This document shows positions 1 through 7,065 of a stretch of DNA of 11,133 nt, piece after piece. Both the position numbers and the translations under genes were made by a program. Source of the stretch: an uncultured Faecalibacterium sp. (lineage in GTDB: Bacteria > Bacillota > Clostridia > Oscillospirales > Ruminococcaceae). The stretch spans positions 1 to 11,133 of the forward strand of contig CAKTCK010000056.1 of NCBI GenBank assembly GCA_934539245.1, in the 5' to 3' direction. The notes under the pieces were generated by a model. That model had not been told where the DNA came from. It was given only the letters and a program-made list of their open reading frames with translations, and did no database searches. Within the stretch, counting starts at the first letter, position 1. Every line of letters starts with the position of its first letter.

Positions 1-503
1 TCCGGGGACACCTCCGGCAGCATGGGCAGCAGGGCTGCGCCGATGTTGCCGCCCAGATGCACCTTGCGGCCTGCGGCTTCGTAGAACTTGGAGATGAGGG
101 TGGTGGTGGTAGTCTTGCCGTCCGAGCCGGTCACGGCCACGATCTCGCAGGGGCAGAAATCGAAGAACAGTTCCACCTCGCTGGTGACCATGGTACCGGC
201 GGCCATGGCGTCCTGCAGGGGCTTTTCAAAGTAGCCCACAAAGCCCGGAGTGCGCATGATGATGTCCTGTCCCTTGAAGCCGTCCAGATAGTTTTCGCCA
301 AGGCTCAGGTCAATGCCCAGCTCCCGGATGGTGGCGGCGTAATCGCCAAAGTCCTCCACGCTCTTTTTCTGGTCGCACAGGGTCACATGAGCACCCAGTT
401 CCACAAACTCCTTGATGAGGGTCTTGTGGCTGACGCCCGCGCCGATAAAAGCGACCTTTTTGCCCCGAATAAGCTGGGCAAGCTTCTGCTGATCTTTCTG
501 CAT
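1..503 (-). CDS. murD: UDP-N-acetylmuramoyl-L-alanine--D-glutamate ligase (MurD), N-terminal part, cut by window edge
   Basis: This cytoplasmic enzyme adds D-glutamate to UDP-MurNAc-L-alanine during peptidoglycan precursor synthesis, using ATP. The 167 visible codons cover the N-terminal UDP-binding Rossmann domain (KVAFIGAGVS near residues 16-25) and the start of the central ATPase domain, with the Mur-ligase P-loop VTGSDGKTTTTT at about 124-135. A TSEVELFF segment (107-114) matches the MurD segment just before the P-loop. The Asp in GSDGKTT, where many MurD proteins have Asn, is to my knowledge common in clostridial MurD. The ATG at 503 lies 10 bases after a GAGGAGG ribosome binding site. 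MurC and MurE are less likely, because the MurC N-terminal GIGGIGMS pattern is absent and the spacing to the P-loop fits MurD. The remaining roughly 280 residues lie beyond position 1, so neighbouring cell wall genes cannot be judged. Confidence 0.92.
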   Translation of the reverse strand, partial: MQKDQQKLAQLIRGKKVAFIGAGVSHKTLIKEFVELGAHVTLCDQKKSVEDFGDYAATIRELGIDLSLGENYLDGFKGQDIIMRTPGFVGYFEKPLQDAMAAGTMVTSEVELFFDFCPCEIVAVTGSDGKTTTTTLISKFYEAAGRKVHLGGNIGAALLPMLPEVSP

Positions 504-581
504 AAAAACAGTTCCTCCTCTAATAGGATCATGGTATAGCACCGCGCCGCACAGGCAGCGCGGGAATCACTTTGCTGTACC

Positions 582-610
582 ATTATAGTCCATTTACGCG
601 CAATTGGCAA
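582..610 (-). promoter_or_regulatory. Sigma-A-type promoter of murD
   Basis: Read on the minus strand, TTGCCA (605-610) is followed after 17 bases by a perfect TATAAT (582-587). Transcription should begin near 575, leaving a leader of about 70 bases before the ATG at 503. The leader can fold a short hairpin from the arms CCGCGC (542-547) and GCGCGG (558-563). No U-run follows it, so it does not look like a terminator. Confidence 0.75.
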
Positions 611-663
611 CGGAAAACCGCACAGTCTGCTTCAAAAAGCCCGATAAATTCACAAAAAGGCAA

Positions 664-692
664 TTGTTTTTTCCGCTGCTTTCTGCTACACT
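664..692 (+). promoter_or_regulatory. Probable promoter of the substrate-binding lipoprotein gene
   Basis: TTGTTT (664-669), a 17-base spacer and TACACT (687-692), with an extended -10 TG at 684-685. The expected start of transcription is near 699, about 30 to 40 bases before the candidate start codons at 731 and 740. It is divergent from the murD promoter, and the two -35 boxes are about 55 bases apart. Confidence 0.5.
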
Positions 693-730
693 TGTCGTTG
701 CAGAGCGTTTTTTGCCGTTTCTGCGCGAAG

Positions 731-2326
731 ATGAACGGAATGAGGTTATTCTTTTTGAAACGATGGTTGCGTTTTACCGCAGCGGTGCTGGCTGCTGCGT
801 TTCTTTTTGCCCTGACCGGCTGCGGCAGCTCCACAAACTCTGCCAGCTTTACATGGTTCGTGGATAGCATCCCTGCAAATCTGGACCCGCAGGTGGCTTC
901 CGGTGCGTCGGATGTCATCGCCTGTGAAAACCTGTACGGCACGCTGGTGCGCAAGGACCCGGACGGCGAGCTTGTGCCGGGGCTCTGCGAAGAGTGGACG
1001 GTGTCCCCGGACGGGCTGACCTACACCTTTACCTTAAAGGACGGCCTGACCTACGCAGCCGCCAAGGGTGCTGCCACAGAGTACGACATTACCGCTGAGG
1101 ATTTTGTGTTTGCGTTCCGGCGCATTTTTCGCGCCGATACTGCCTCGCCCTATGCGGTGGAGTTTTCTGCCATCCAGAACAGCGCCGCCGTGCAAGCGGG
1201 GCTGGCAGACGAAAGCAGTCTGGGTGTTTCGGCCAACGGGGCGCTGACGTTGGTGTTCCGGCTGAGCGAACGAGACGATAACTTTTTAGCAAAGCTGGCC
1301 ATGCCCGGTGCAGCCCCCTGTGACGAGGCCTTTTTTGAGAGCACCCGAGGCACCTACGGGCTGACCGCCAAGACTACGCTTTCCAGCGGCAGCTTCTATC
1401 TGTATAACTGGACGACGAACGGCCTGTTTTTGCGGCGTACTGTGGAGAGCCCGCTGGTCGGCAGTCTGCGTCTGGTGCAGGACACCAGCGGCAGCGGCAA
1501 AAGCGCAGCCCAGCTTATTGCCGACGGCAAATGCTCTGCCGCGCTGGACGAAAGCGGAGAAGCCACCAGCTTGCAGACGGTAAGCTATTCCGACATCACA
1601 TGGGCGCTGCTGTTCAATGCAGCGGAGGGGTCGGTGTTCCAGAACCAGCAGCTGCGGCAGGCGCTGGCCGGTATTGCCCGGGAAAACGCCGATGTGCCCT
1701 CCAGCGGCCTGTACGCCGCCGCAAAGGGGCTTGTGCCGGAAGGATTGACCGTGGATGGGCTGGACTACCGCGAAGCTGCCGGTTCTCCCCTGCCCACCAT
1801 CCCGGAACCGAAAGCCCTCTATCTGGCTGCCCGGCAGGGCATGGCTACCTCGGATTTTTCCGGCGTGACCCTGCTGCTGCCCAAGAACGCCGGGCTGAGT
1901 GAACTGGCCGACCAGATCAACAGCGCATGGCAGAAGGAGTGCTCCCTGTTCTTCTCGGTAGAAGAGGTGGATCAGGACGAGTTTGACGCCCGCATTGCCG
2001 CCGGGAAATATACCATTGCCCTTGCCCCCATCCGTGCCGAAGGCGGCAGCGTATACCAGATGCTGCAGCAGTTCACCACTGAGGGCGGCAGCCTGACCGG
2101 CTATGCCGATACCGTTTATGCCGACCGGCTGGCTTTGAGCGCCCAGCAGACCGGCAAAGCCCGCTGTGCCCTGCTGGCGCAGTGCGAGCAGCAGCTGCTG
2201 GAAAGCTGCACCGTAGTGCCCCTGATGGCACAGCAGAAGCGTCTGCTGCTGGCAAGCGGCGTGCGCGACTTGGTATTCGACCCGTTTTTCCCGGTGCTGG
2301 ACCTGACTTGGGCTAAAATGAGCTGA
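731..2326 (+). CDS. ABC transporter substrate-binding lipoprotein, family 5 (peptide/oligopeptide type)
   Basis: A 531-residue extracytoplasmic solute-binding protein of the OppA/DppA type (SBP_bac_5), expected to be anchored outside the membrane and to deliver peptides or similar solutes to an ABC permease. Residues 1-30 form a lipoprotein signal with a basic start (KRWLR), a hydrophobic stretch and lipobox LTGC, so Cys31 would be lipidated. Family-typical segments follow: IPANLDPQ near the N-terminus, then ENLYGTLVRKDPDGELVPGL, and later DGLTYTFTLKDGL and TAEDFVFAFRRI. Length is normal for the family. The start is uncertain. ATG 731 and ATG 740 are both in frame, neither has a good ribosome binding site, and codons further upstream would run through the putative promoter. 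No permease or ATPase gene adjoins it, so the substrate cannot be inferred and the protein may serve a transporter elsewhere. No terminator is visible before the tRNA promoter. Confidence 0.88.
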   Translation: MNGMRLFFLKRWLRFTAAVLAAAFLFALTGCGSSTNSASFTWFVDSIPANLDPQVASGASDVIACENLYGTLVRKDPDGELVPGLCEEWTVSPDGLTYTFTLKDGLTYAAAKGAATEYDITAEDFVFAFRRIFRADTASPYAVEFSAIQNSAAVQAGLADESSLGVSANGALTLVFRLSERDDNFLAKLAMPGAAPCDEAFFESTRGTYGLTAKTTLSSGSFYLYNWTTNGLFLRRTVESPLVGSLRLVQDTSGSGKSAAQLIADGKCSAALDESGEATSLQTVSYSDITWALLFNAAEGSVFQNQQLRQALAGIARENADVPSSGLYAAAKGLVPEGLTVDGLDYREAAGSPLPTIPEPKALYLAARQGMATSDFSGVTLLLPKNAGLSELADQINSAWQKECSLFFSVEEVDQDEFDARIAAGKYTIALAPIRAEGGSVYQMLQQFTTEGGSLTGYADTVYADRLALSAQQTGKARCALLAQCEQQLLESCTVVPLMAQQKRLLLASGVRDLVFDPFFPVLDLTWAKMS

Positions 2327-2350
2327 CCGCAAATTTCGTGCAGAAAAGCC

Positions 2351-2379
2351 TTGACATTCCCGCCCTGCTTTGTTACAAT
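2351..2379 (+). promoter_or_regulatory. Promoter of tRNA-Gly
   Basis: A consensus TTGACA (2351-2356), a 17-base spacer and TACAAT (2374-2379). Initiation near 2386 would put the transcript start only about six bases before the mature tRNA 5' end at 2392. It begins 24 bases after the lipoprotein stop codon, so the tRNA is independently expressed. Confidence 0.85.
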
Positions 2380-2391
2380 AGTGGAGCACTT

Positions 2392-2467
2392 GCAGGGTTA
2401 GCTCATCCGGTAGAGCGACTGCTTCCCAAGCAGTAGGCGGCGGGTTCGAGTCCCGTATCCTGCTCCA
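2392..2467 (+). tRNA. tRNA-Gly, anticodon CCC, with encoded CCA end
   Basis: A complete 76-base cloverleaf can be drawn by hand. The acceptor arms GCAGGGT and ATCCTGC pair with one G-U wobble. The D-arm is GCTC with GAGC. The anticodon stem ACTGC/GCAGT encloses the loop TTCCCAA, giving anticodon CCC, which reads GGG codons. The T-arm GCGGG/CCCGT encloses TTCGAGT. The discriminator base is T (2464) and CCA is encoded at 2465-2467. G1-C72, C2-G71, U73 and C35-C36 agree with glycine identity elements. It sits alone between its own promoter and terminator. Confidence 0.96.
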
Positions 2468-2474
2468 GAATATA

Positions 2475-2515
2475 GCGGTGAAACGTTCAAAATTCGTTCG
2501 TTTCACCGCTTTTTT
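2475..2515 (+). terminator. Rho-independent terminator of tRNA-Gly
   Basis: An 11-bp perfect stem, GCGGTGAAACG (2475-2485) with CGTTTCACCGC (2499-2509), followed by a run of six T (2510-2515). It begins seven bases after the tRNA CCA end and may also end transcripts reading through from the lipoprotein gene. Confidence 0.92.
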
Positions 2516-2597
2516 GTTTGTGTTCTTTTCAAAAAATGACGTAAAAATTCGTGTTTTCCGCTCATAATCTAGCAGATAATGGAACAAATAAAGGAAT

Positions 2598-2639
2598 AAA
2601 AAACACTCCCGGGCTTTTGTAGAAAGTCCGGGAGTGTTT
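2598..2639 (-). terminator. Rho-independent terminator of fprA
   Basis: A 14-bp stem core (2604-2617 with 2623-2636, one G-T wobble) encloses a five-base loop, with A/T pairs extending it to 2601-2639. Read on the minus strand it ends in six T (2603-2598), so it acts on the leftward fprA transcript, whose stop codon is 24 bases upstream. The plus-strand side has only three T. With the tRNA terminator it separates two convergent units; nothing else is visible at 2516-2597. Confidence 0.9.
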
Positions 2640-2663
2640 GCGCTTGCTTGATTTTATATCGTG

Positions 2664-3845
2664 TTACTTAGCCACGAGTTCGGCGGCAAGGGCGTCCATC
2701 TGTGCCTCGGCGGCGGCGTTAGCGGCAGAACGGATGGTGACCACGTTCTCGCAGAGGGTGATATTCTTCATGCTCTCCAGCTCTGCACGCATGAGCTTTG
2801 CAGCCATGGGTGCCCAAGTGCCGTTTTCCATCAGGCCGACGGTGCGGTTCTGGAAACTCTTGGTCTTGAGGTGGGTCAGCAGATTTTCCATCGGCGGGAA
2901 GAGGAAGCTGTCATAGGTTGCACAGGCCAGCACGATCTTGCCGCAGCGGAAGGCCTCGGTGACGGCGTAGGAAACATCGGTGCGGGTCAGGTCCATCTCC
3001 ACCACCTTTGCGCCCTGTGCGCGCAGCTTTTCGGCCATGGTGTGGGCGGCGGCGCGGGTGTGGCCGTGGATGGAGGCGCTAGCTACTAAGATCTTTTCCG
3101 GCTCCTCGGCCTTGTAGCTGGACCAGAGATCATAATAGTTCAGGTACTTGCCCAGATCACCGGTAAGCACCGGGCCATGCAGCGGGCAGATGGTCTTGAT
3201 ATCCAGTGCCGCAGCCTTTTTGAGCAGTGCCTGCACCTGCGGGCCGTACTTGCCCACGATGTTCAGGTAGTAGCGGCGGGCTTCGCTGGCCCAGTCTGCG
3301 TTTTCGTCAAACCTTGCCACAGCACCAAAGCGGCCAAAGCCATCGGCAGAGAACAGTACCTTCTCGCTGCTCTCGTAGCTGACCATGACCTCCGGCCAGT
3401 GCACCATGGGGGCGAACACAAAGGTGAGGGTGTGAGCACCAAGGCTCAGGCTCTCGCCGTCCTTCACCACCACGCGGCGCTCCGGGGCAATGGCATCTGC
3501 GCCAAAGAACTGCTCCATATACTGGAAGGTCTTGGCGTTGCCCACCACCTGCATCTCCGGGTAGAGCGCTGCCAGCTTTGCCACGTTGGCACCGTGGTCC
3601 GGCTCCATGTGGGAGACCACCAGATAAGCAGGCTTGCAGCCGCCCAGTGCCTCGGCAAGGTTTTCCAGCCAAGGCTCGGTGGCGCGGGCGTCCACCGTAT
3701 CCAGAATGGTGGTCTTTTCGTCCAGAATGACATAGGAATTATAGCTGACCCCGGTGGGCACCGGATACTGGCTCTCGAACAGGTCGATGGTGGTATCGTC
3801 CACGCCGACACCAAGGATGGCTTCGCTGATTTTTTTCATGCTCAT
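2664..3845 (-). CDS. fprA: A-type flavoprotein (flavodiiron protein, FprA family)
   Basis: Flavodiiron proteins reduce O2 to water and/or NO to N2O in the cytoplasm of anaerobes, protecting them from oxygen or nitrosative stress. The 393-residue product has the standard two-domain layout. Residues 1 to about 245 form a metallo-beta-lactamase-like diiron domain with ligands visible as H79-M-E81-P-D83-H84, H149, D168 in SADGFG and H223 in CPLHGP. Residues from about 252 to the end form a flavodoxin-like FMN domain with phosphate loop SIHGHTR. There is no C-terminal rubredoxin or flavin-reductase fusion, so electrons must come from a separate rubredoxin or reductase not in this window. The ATG at 3845 is chosen because AAAGGAG lies 10 bases upstream; ATG 3839 would be 16 bases away. 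The gene has its own promoter and terminator, so it is probably monocistronic. Which gas is the main substrate cannot be read from sequence. Confidence 0.95.
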   Translation of the reverse strand: MSMKKISEAILGVGVDDTTIDLFESQYPVPTGVSYNSYVILDEKTTILDTVDARATEPWLENLAEALGGCKPAYLVVSHMEPDHGANVAKLAALYPEMQVVGNAKTFQYMEQFFGADAIAPERRVVVKDGESLSLGAHTLTFVFAPMVHWPEVMVSYESSEKVLFSADGFGRFGAVARFDENADWASEARRYYLNIVGKYGPQVQALLKKAAALDIKTICPLHGPVLTGDLGKYLNYYDLWSSYKAEEPEKILVASASIHGHTRAAAHTMAEKLRAQGAKVVEMDLTRTDVSYAVTEAFRCGKIVLACATYDSFLFPPMENLLTHLKTKSFQNRTVGLMENGTWAPMAAKLMRAELESMKNITLCENVVTIRSAANAAAEAQMDALAAELVAK

Positions 3846-3893
3846 ACCGTTCAGACTCCTTTTGAGTTTATGTTGTGCCGTGAATTGGCAAAT

Positions 3894-3934
3894 ATTTCTG
3901 AGAACAATTCCTATTATAGCACATTGTCAGAAAT
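3894..3934. promoter_or_regulatory. Inverted repeat centred on the fprA -10 box, candidate operator
   Basis: ATTTCTGA (3894-3901) and TCAGAAAT (3927-3934) form a perfect 8-bp inverted repeat with a 25-base spacer, and its centre (3914) falls on the fprA -10 hexamer (3913-3918). Secondary CAAT/ATTG matches inside the arms extend the symmetry imperfectly. The position suits a repressor site. I cannot match it to a named regulator; it does not look like a standard PerR or Fur box. Confidence 0.4.
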
Positions 3935-3941
3935 TTCGCAA
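3913..3941 (-). promoter_or_regulatory. Promoter of fprA
   Basis: On the minus strand, TTGCGA (3936-3941), a 17-base spacer and TATAAT (3913-3918), with an extended -10 TGC directly before TATAAT. Initiation near 3906 gives a leader of about 60 bases. The promoter lies just after the rmuC stop codon, so fprA need not depend on rmuC transcription. Confidence 0.75.
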
Positions 3942-3967
3942 GGGATAACGCAGGGATAGTTTTCACA

Positions 3968-5305
3968 TCAAAGCTCTTCCTCGCTCTCCGGCAGACGTGC
4001 CGTTACCGGTCTGCCCGGCTCGTTGTCCAGTTCCAGCAGGGTGGCGGCGGTGTTTTCGTCCAGCGTCTGTACCGCACGCAGCTTACGGCTGATGGCGCGG
4101 CTGCGCACCCCGATGAGGTTATCCAGCTCTTCATCGGTCTGGCGCAGGCGCTGCTGCATCTTGGAAAGCCCCTGCCCGAACTTATCGAACTCGGTCTTGA
4201 CTGCACCCAGCAGCTGCCACACTTCGCCGGAGCGCTTTTGAATGGCAAGGGTCTTGAAGCCCATTTGCAGGCTGTTGAGCAATGCTGCCATAGTACTGGG
4301 GCCAGCCACGTTTACCTGATAATCCCGCTGCAAGACTTCCAGCAGCCCGGCGTTCACCACCTCGGCATACAAACCCTCAAAGGGCAGAAACAGAATGCCG
4401 AAGGCTGTGGTATAGGGCGGCTCCACATATTTTTCCCGGATATCCTTTGCCTCACTGCGCAGCACTAGTTCCAGCGCGTGGCGGGCGTTTTCCACTGCCT
4501 GTGCATCGCCGGAAGCCTGCGCGTCCTGCAAGTGGGCGTAGGTATCGCCGGGGAATTTAGAGTCGATGGGCAGCCAGACGCTGTTGCCATCCACGCCGGG
4601 CATACGGATAGCATACTCCACCCGCTGGGTGCTGCCGGGGATGGTGGCTACGTTGGTGTCGTACTGCTCCGGTGCAAGGATCTCTTCCAGGATCGCGCCC
4701 AGCTGAATCTCGCCCAGAATGCCGCGGGTCTTGACGCCGGAGAGTACCTGCTTCAGCCCGCCCACATCGGCGGCAAGGCTCTGCATCTCGCCTAAGCCCT
4801 TGTACACCTGTTCCAGCTGGTCGTTGACTGCCTTAAAGCTTTCGGTCACCCGCTTTTGCAGCGCGTCCTGCAATTGCTCGTCTACGGTGTGACGGATCTC
4901 GTCCAGCTTCTGGGCATTCTGCGTCTGCATGGCGGCAAGGCCGTCTGCCAGCGCTTTGCGCATTTCCTCCAACTTGCGGGCGTTGGAGGCTTCCAGCCCC
5001 TGCAAGCGCTGCTCCATGGTCTGCTGCTGGGTGTTCTGCCCTGCCGTCAGGGTACTGCTCATACCCTGCACTGCGGTTTGCAGAGTATCGCTGATGTGCG
5101 CCATTGCGGCCAGATTCTGCTGTGCCTGCTGCGCCTGCTTTTCTTCCAGCACCCGCGCCTGCGCTTCCAGCTGCTGGCGCAGCCACTCCTTCAGGGCTTC
5201 ATCATCCTGCCGAGCGGCGGGCTTGCCGGTGCGGTACAGCAAAAGCGCCTGCAGCAGACAGATAGCTACTAGCAGAAGCGTATACAGTCCTGCCAAAAAT
5301 TCCAT
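3968..5305 (-). CDS. rmuC: RmuC-family DNA recombination protein
   Basis: RmuC proteins are linked to DNA maintenance; the E. coli gene limits recombination at inverted repeats, and the domain is nuclease-like. The 445-residue product begins with a membrane helix (about residues 3-24) ending in a basic stretch. A long Gln/Ala-rich coiled coil spans about 30-170, and the RmuC domain about 180-400. Recognisable domain segments include KTRGILGEIQLGAILEEIL, WLPIDSKFPGDTYAHL, DIREKYVEPPYTT and FLPFEGLYAEV. An acidic tail ends in SEEEL. ATG 5305 is preferred because AGGAG lies seven bases upstream; the in-frame ATG at 5311 would be about one base from that site. A terminator hairpin lies about 20 bases upstream of the start and no separate promoter is evident after it, so expression may rely on read-through or a promoter inside the preceding gene. 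No terminator is visible between this gene and fprA. Confidence 0.92.
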   Translation of the reverse strand: MEFLAGLYTLLLVAICLLQALLLYRTGKPAARQDDEALKEWLRQQLEAQARVLEEKQAQQAQQNLAAMAHISDTLQTAVQGMSSTLTAGQNTQQQTMEQRLQGLEASNARKLEEMRKALADGLAAMQTQNAQKLDEIRHTVDEQLQDALQKRVTESFKAVNDQLEQVYKGLGEMQSLAADVGGLKQVLSGVKTRGILGEIQLGAILEEILAPEQYDTNVATIPGSTQRVEYAIRMPGVDGNSVWLPIDSKFPGDTYAHLQDAQASGDAQAVENARHALELVLRSEAKDIREKYVEPPYTTAFGILFLPFEGLYAEVVNAGLLEVLQRDYQVNVAGPSTMAALLNSLQMGFKTLAIQKRSGEVWQLLGAVKTEFDKFGQGLSKMQQRLRQTDEELDNLIGVRSRAISRKLRAVQTLDENTAATLLELDNEPGRPVTARLPESEEEL

Positions 5306-5324
5306 AGACATTCTCCTTTAACTC

Positions 5325-5360
5325 AAAAATCCGGGTCTTGCGGTAATGGCAGACCCGGAT
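5325..5360 (-). terminator. Rho-independent terminator between the transglutaminase-like gene and rmuC
   Basis: A 10-bp perfect stem ATCCGGGTCT (5329-5338) with AGACCCGGAT (5351-5360) around a 12-base loop. On the minus strand it is followed by T at 5328-5325. It starts four bases after the transglutaminase-like gene's stop codon and ends about 20 bases before the rmuC start. Confidence 0.8.
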
Positions 5361-5364
5361 ATGC

Positions 5365-6828
5365 TTATACTTCCTGATGCTTTACGATTTCCTGCGTGGT
5401 CTCCACCTGCTGGCCATACAGACCCACGCCGTCTACCTCCATCTCGCCTACCTGATTGTCACAGGGGTCGGCGCGGAAAGCGCACATGGGCGGGTCGAAG
5501 GGGGCACAGATATCGCTGTTGGCTACCATGCGGTCGGTGTCCAGATTGCCGAAGTAGTGCAGGCGCATCTTCTCGTTGCCCGCACGCGCCATAGACGCAC
5601 CGGCAGAGCAATCAGCGTACATCCAGCCCTTGGGGGCAATGTAGAACATTGCCCAGTCGTGGCAGCCGGCTGTCTCCGGCCGTGCCACCATGCCGCTCTG
5701 CCACTTTGCCGGGATGCCTGCAATGCGGCAAAGAGTGATGAAGGTAGCGGCCATCACACCGCAATCGCCCCGGCGGCTGCGGGCGCAATTATCGGTGATG
5801 TTCTCGTGCACAAAATACATGGGCTGGAAGTGGTAGTGCACGTTCAGGGTGACAAAATCGTAAATGCGTTTTGCCTTCTGCACCGGGTCGGTGATCCCCT
5901 CGGTCAGCTGAGCAGCCAGTGCTTTCATATAAGGGGTAAAGGCGATGTGGGGCAGCTGCTCGGCGGTGTCGAAGTCCGGCTGCACCGGGTCGGCCTGCAT
6001 TTCCAGCGGAGCGGCGTAGTGCGCGGTGCTGCGGTAGCTGTACTGTGCCCCAAAGCGGCAGTTCTCTGCAAGGTCTGTCTCCCAGTACGCGGTGCGCTGG
6101 GGTGCGGTTTCCGGTGCGATATAGGTCGGCTGGGCGGTGAAGCTGTCCAGCGAGATGTTGCTCTGTGCCGGGCAGGCAGCGGGCAGCGGCAGCCATACCT
6201 TGACGTGCACGGTGTTTCTGCCCTCGGCCTTTGCGGCGGCAAGGGCACGGGCAAAGGTCTCGTCCGTCATACCGATGCTGGTGCGCAGGGTGATGTCTGC
6301 GCTGACTGCGCCGGTGCGCACCATCTGGTCGTGCTGGGGCTCAAAACGGTCCCAGCTGCGCTCCGGGACAGGTGCATCCAGCTGACGGGCGGCAAGGTCG
6401 GGATGGGTGGCTACCAGCGTCTCGGCGGCGCGGTAGATATAGCGCTTCTGCCCTTCCACAAAGCGCCAGTCCATCTGTCCGGCAGCGTCCAGTGCGGCGA
6501 ACTCCTCGGCGGTAAAGTCCCGCAGGGTGGCTTGCAGCTGGCTCAGCAGCTGGTCGGCGGTCAGGGTGTAGTCCTGCGGCAGACGGCGCAAAATCTCCCG
6601 GTGCGCCAGCAGACCCTGCCGCCACACATCCACCCCGTGGGGGGTGGGGTTTACCGGCAGTGCGCCCTGCGGGTGCAGGGGCTGGTTCTGGCTGGCAGTC
6701 CAGTCCTCGGCCAAGCAGGCATCGATGCGCGCAATGGCGGCGTTGTAGTAGCCCGCCTCCTTCAGGCGGCGGATATCGTCCGGCAGCTCCATGTTCAGGT
6801 ATGCAAAGCAGGTGTTCCAGTCCTTCAT
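5365..6828 (-). CDS. Transglutaminase-like (papain-fold) protein, probably cytosolic
   Basis: A 487-residue protein with a C-terminal transglutaminase-core domain. The likely catalytic triad is C356 in RRGDCGVMAA, H390 in GCHDWAMFYI and D406 in MYADCSAG, each in its usual family context, with the GIPAKWQSG strand between Cys and His. Bacterial members are mostly peptidases or amidases rather than crosslinkers, so the reaction is unknown. The N-terminal ~320 residues are unusually long, rich in Ala, Gln and Asp, and not recognised. They include a predicted helical part (about 15-150) and a beta-rich part (about 170-290). There is no signal peptide or membrane segment, so a cytoplasmic site is inferred. 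ATG 6828 is chosen because AAAAGGAG lies eight bases upstream; a GTG at 6849 opens the same frame but would start before that site. The gene has its own promoter and terminator and is divergent from the GNAT gene. Confidence 0.85.
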   Translation of the reverse strand: MKDWNTCFAYLNMELPDDIRRLKEAGYYNAAIARIDACLAEDWTASQNQPLHPQGALPVNPTPHGVDVWRQGLLAHREILRRLPQDYTLTADQLLSQLQATLRDFTAEEFAALDAAGQMDWRFVEGQKRYIYRAAETLVATHPDLAARQLDAPVPERSWDRFEPQHDQMVRTGAVSADITLRTSIGMTDETFARALAAAKAEGRNTVHVKVWLPLPAACPAQSNISLDSFTAQPTYIAPETAPQRTAYWETDLAENCRFGAQYSYRSTAHYAAPLEMQADPVQPDFDTAEQLPHIAFTPYMKALAAQLTEGITDPVQKAKRIYDFVTLNVHYHFQPMYFVHENITDNCARSRRGDCGVMAATFITLCRIAGIPAKWQSGMVARPETAGCHDWAMFYIAPKGWMYADCSAGASMARAGNEKMRLHYFGNLDTDRMVANSDICAPFDPPMCAFRADPCDNQVGEMEVDGVGLYGQQVETTQEIVKHQEV

Positions 6829-6923
6829 ATTCTCTACTCCTTTTCCCACAGCAGAATGCCGCGCCCGGCATACGGCTGCATCTGCCAGTACGGATGCGCC
6901 GCTCTGTGCATTCTTGTCCCTTT

Positions 6924-6951
6924 ATTGTATCACAAACGAGGGGGATGTCAA
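6924..6951 (-). promoter_or_regulatory. Promoter of the transglutaminase-like gene
   Basis: On the minus strand, a perfect TTGACA (6946-6951), a 16-base spacer and TACAAT (6924-6929). Initiation near 6917 gives a leader of about 90 bases. In the leader, ATGCCG (6856-6861) and CGGCAT (6866-6871) can form a small hairpin ending about ten bases before the ribosome binding site. Confidence 0.75.
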
Positions 6952-6975
6952 AGCAATTTCTGTGCAGTCCGCTTC

Positions 6976-7004
6976 TTGTACCGCCCGGCAAATTCTGCTA
7001 TACT
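6976..7004 (+). promoter_or_regulatory. Promoter of the GNAT acetyltransferase gene
   Basis: TTGTAC (6976-6981), a 17-base spacer and TATACT (6999-7004), with an extended -10 TG at 6996-6997. Initiation near 7011 gives a leader of about 55 bases. Its -35 box is 25 bases from that of the divergent transglutaminase-like gene. Confidence 0.7.
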
Positions 7005-7065
7005 GAAACTTATCCGGGAGTGGAAAGAGAATGCGGGCATTTTTCGGCCCGCCGAGGATGAAAGT

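Noticed and set aside
1286..2587. A 433-codon open frame on the minus strand covering the lipoprotein 3' half and the tRNA
   Set aside because: It is antisense to a gene with clear family matches. The WSRIRDSNPPPTAW-type peptide comes from reading the tRNA gene backwards, a familiar source of false proteins.
2351..2600. tRNA-Gly region considered as an integration site for a mobile element
   Set aside because: No repeat of the tRNA 3' end, integrase or phage gene is present; the tRNA is intact with normal flanking signals.
3177..3959. A 260-codon plus-strand frame antisense to fprA
   Set aside because: No recognisable domain, no ribosome binding site, and complete overlap with a well-supported gene. 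His- and Gly-rich composition is typical of antisense frames here.
5377..7065. A long plus-strand frame in phase with the GNAT gene, running antisense to the transglutaminase-like gene
   Set aside because: The antisense gene has an intact catalytic triad, promoter and terminator. The GNAT family match and ribosome binding site start only at 7066, so the upstream part is a shadow of GC-rich codon use and not a fusion.
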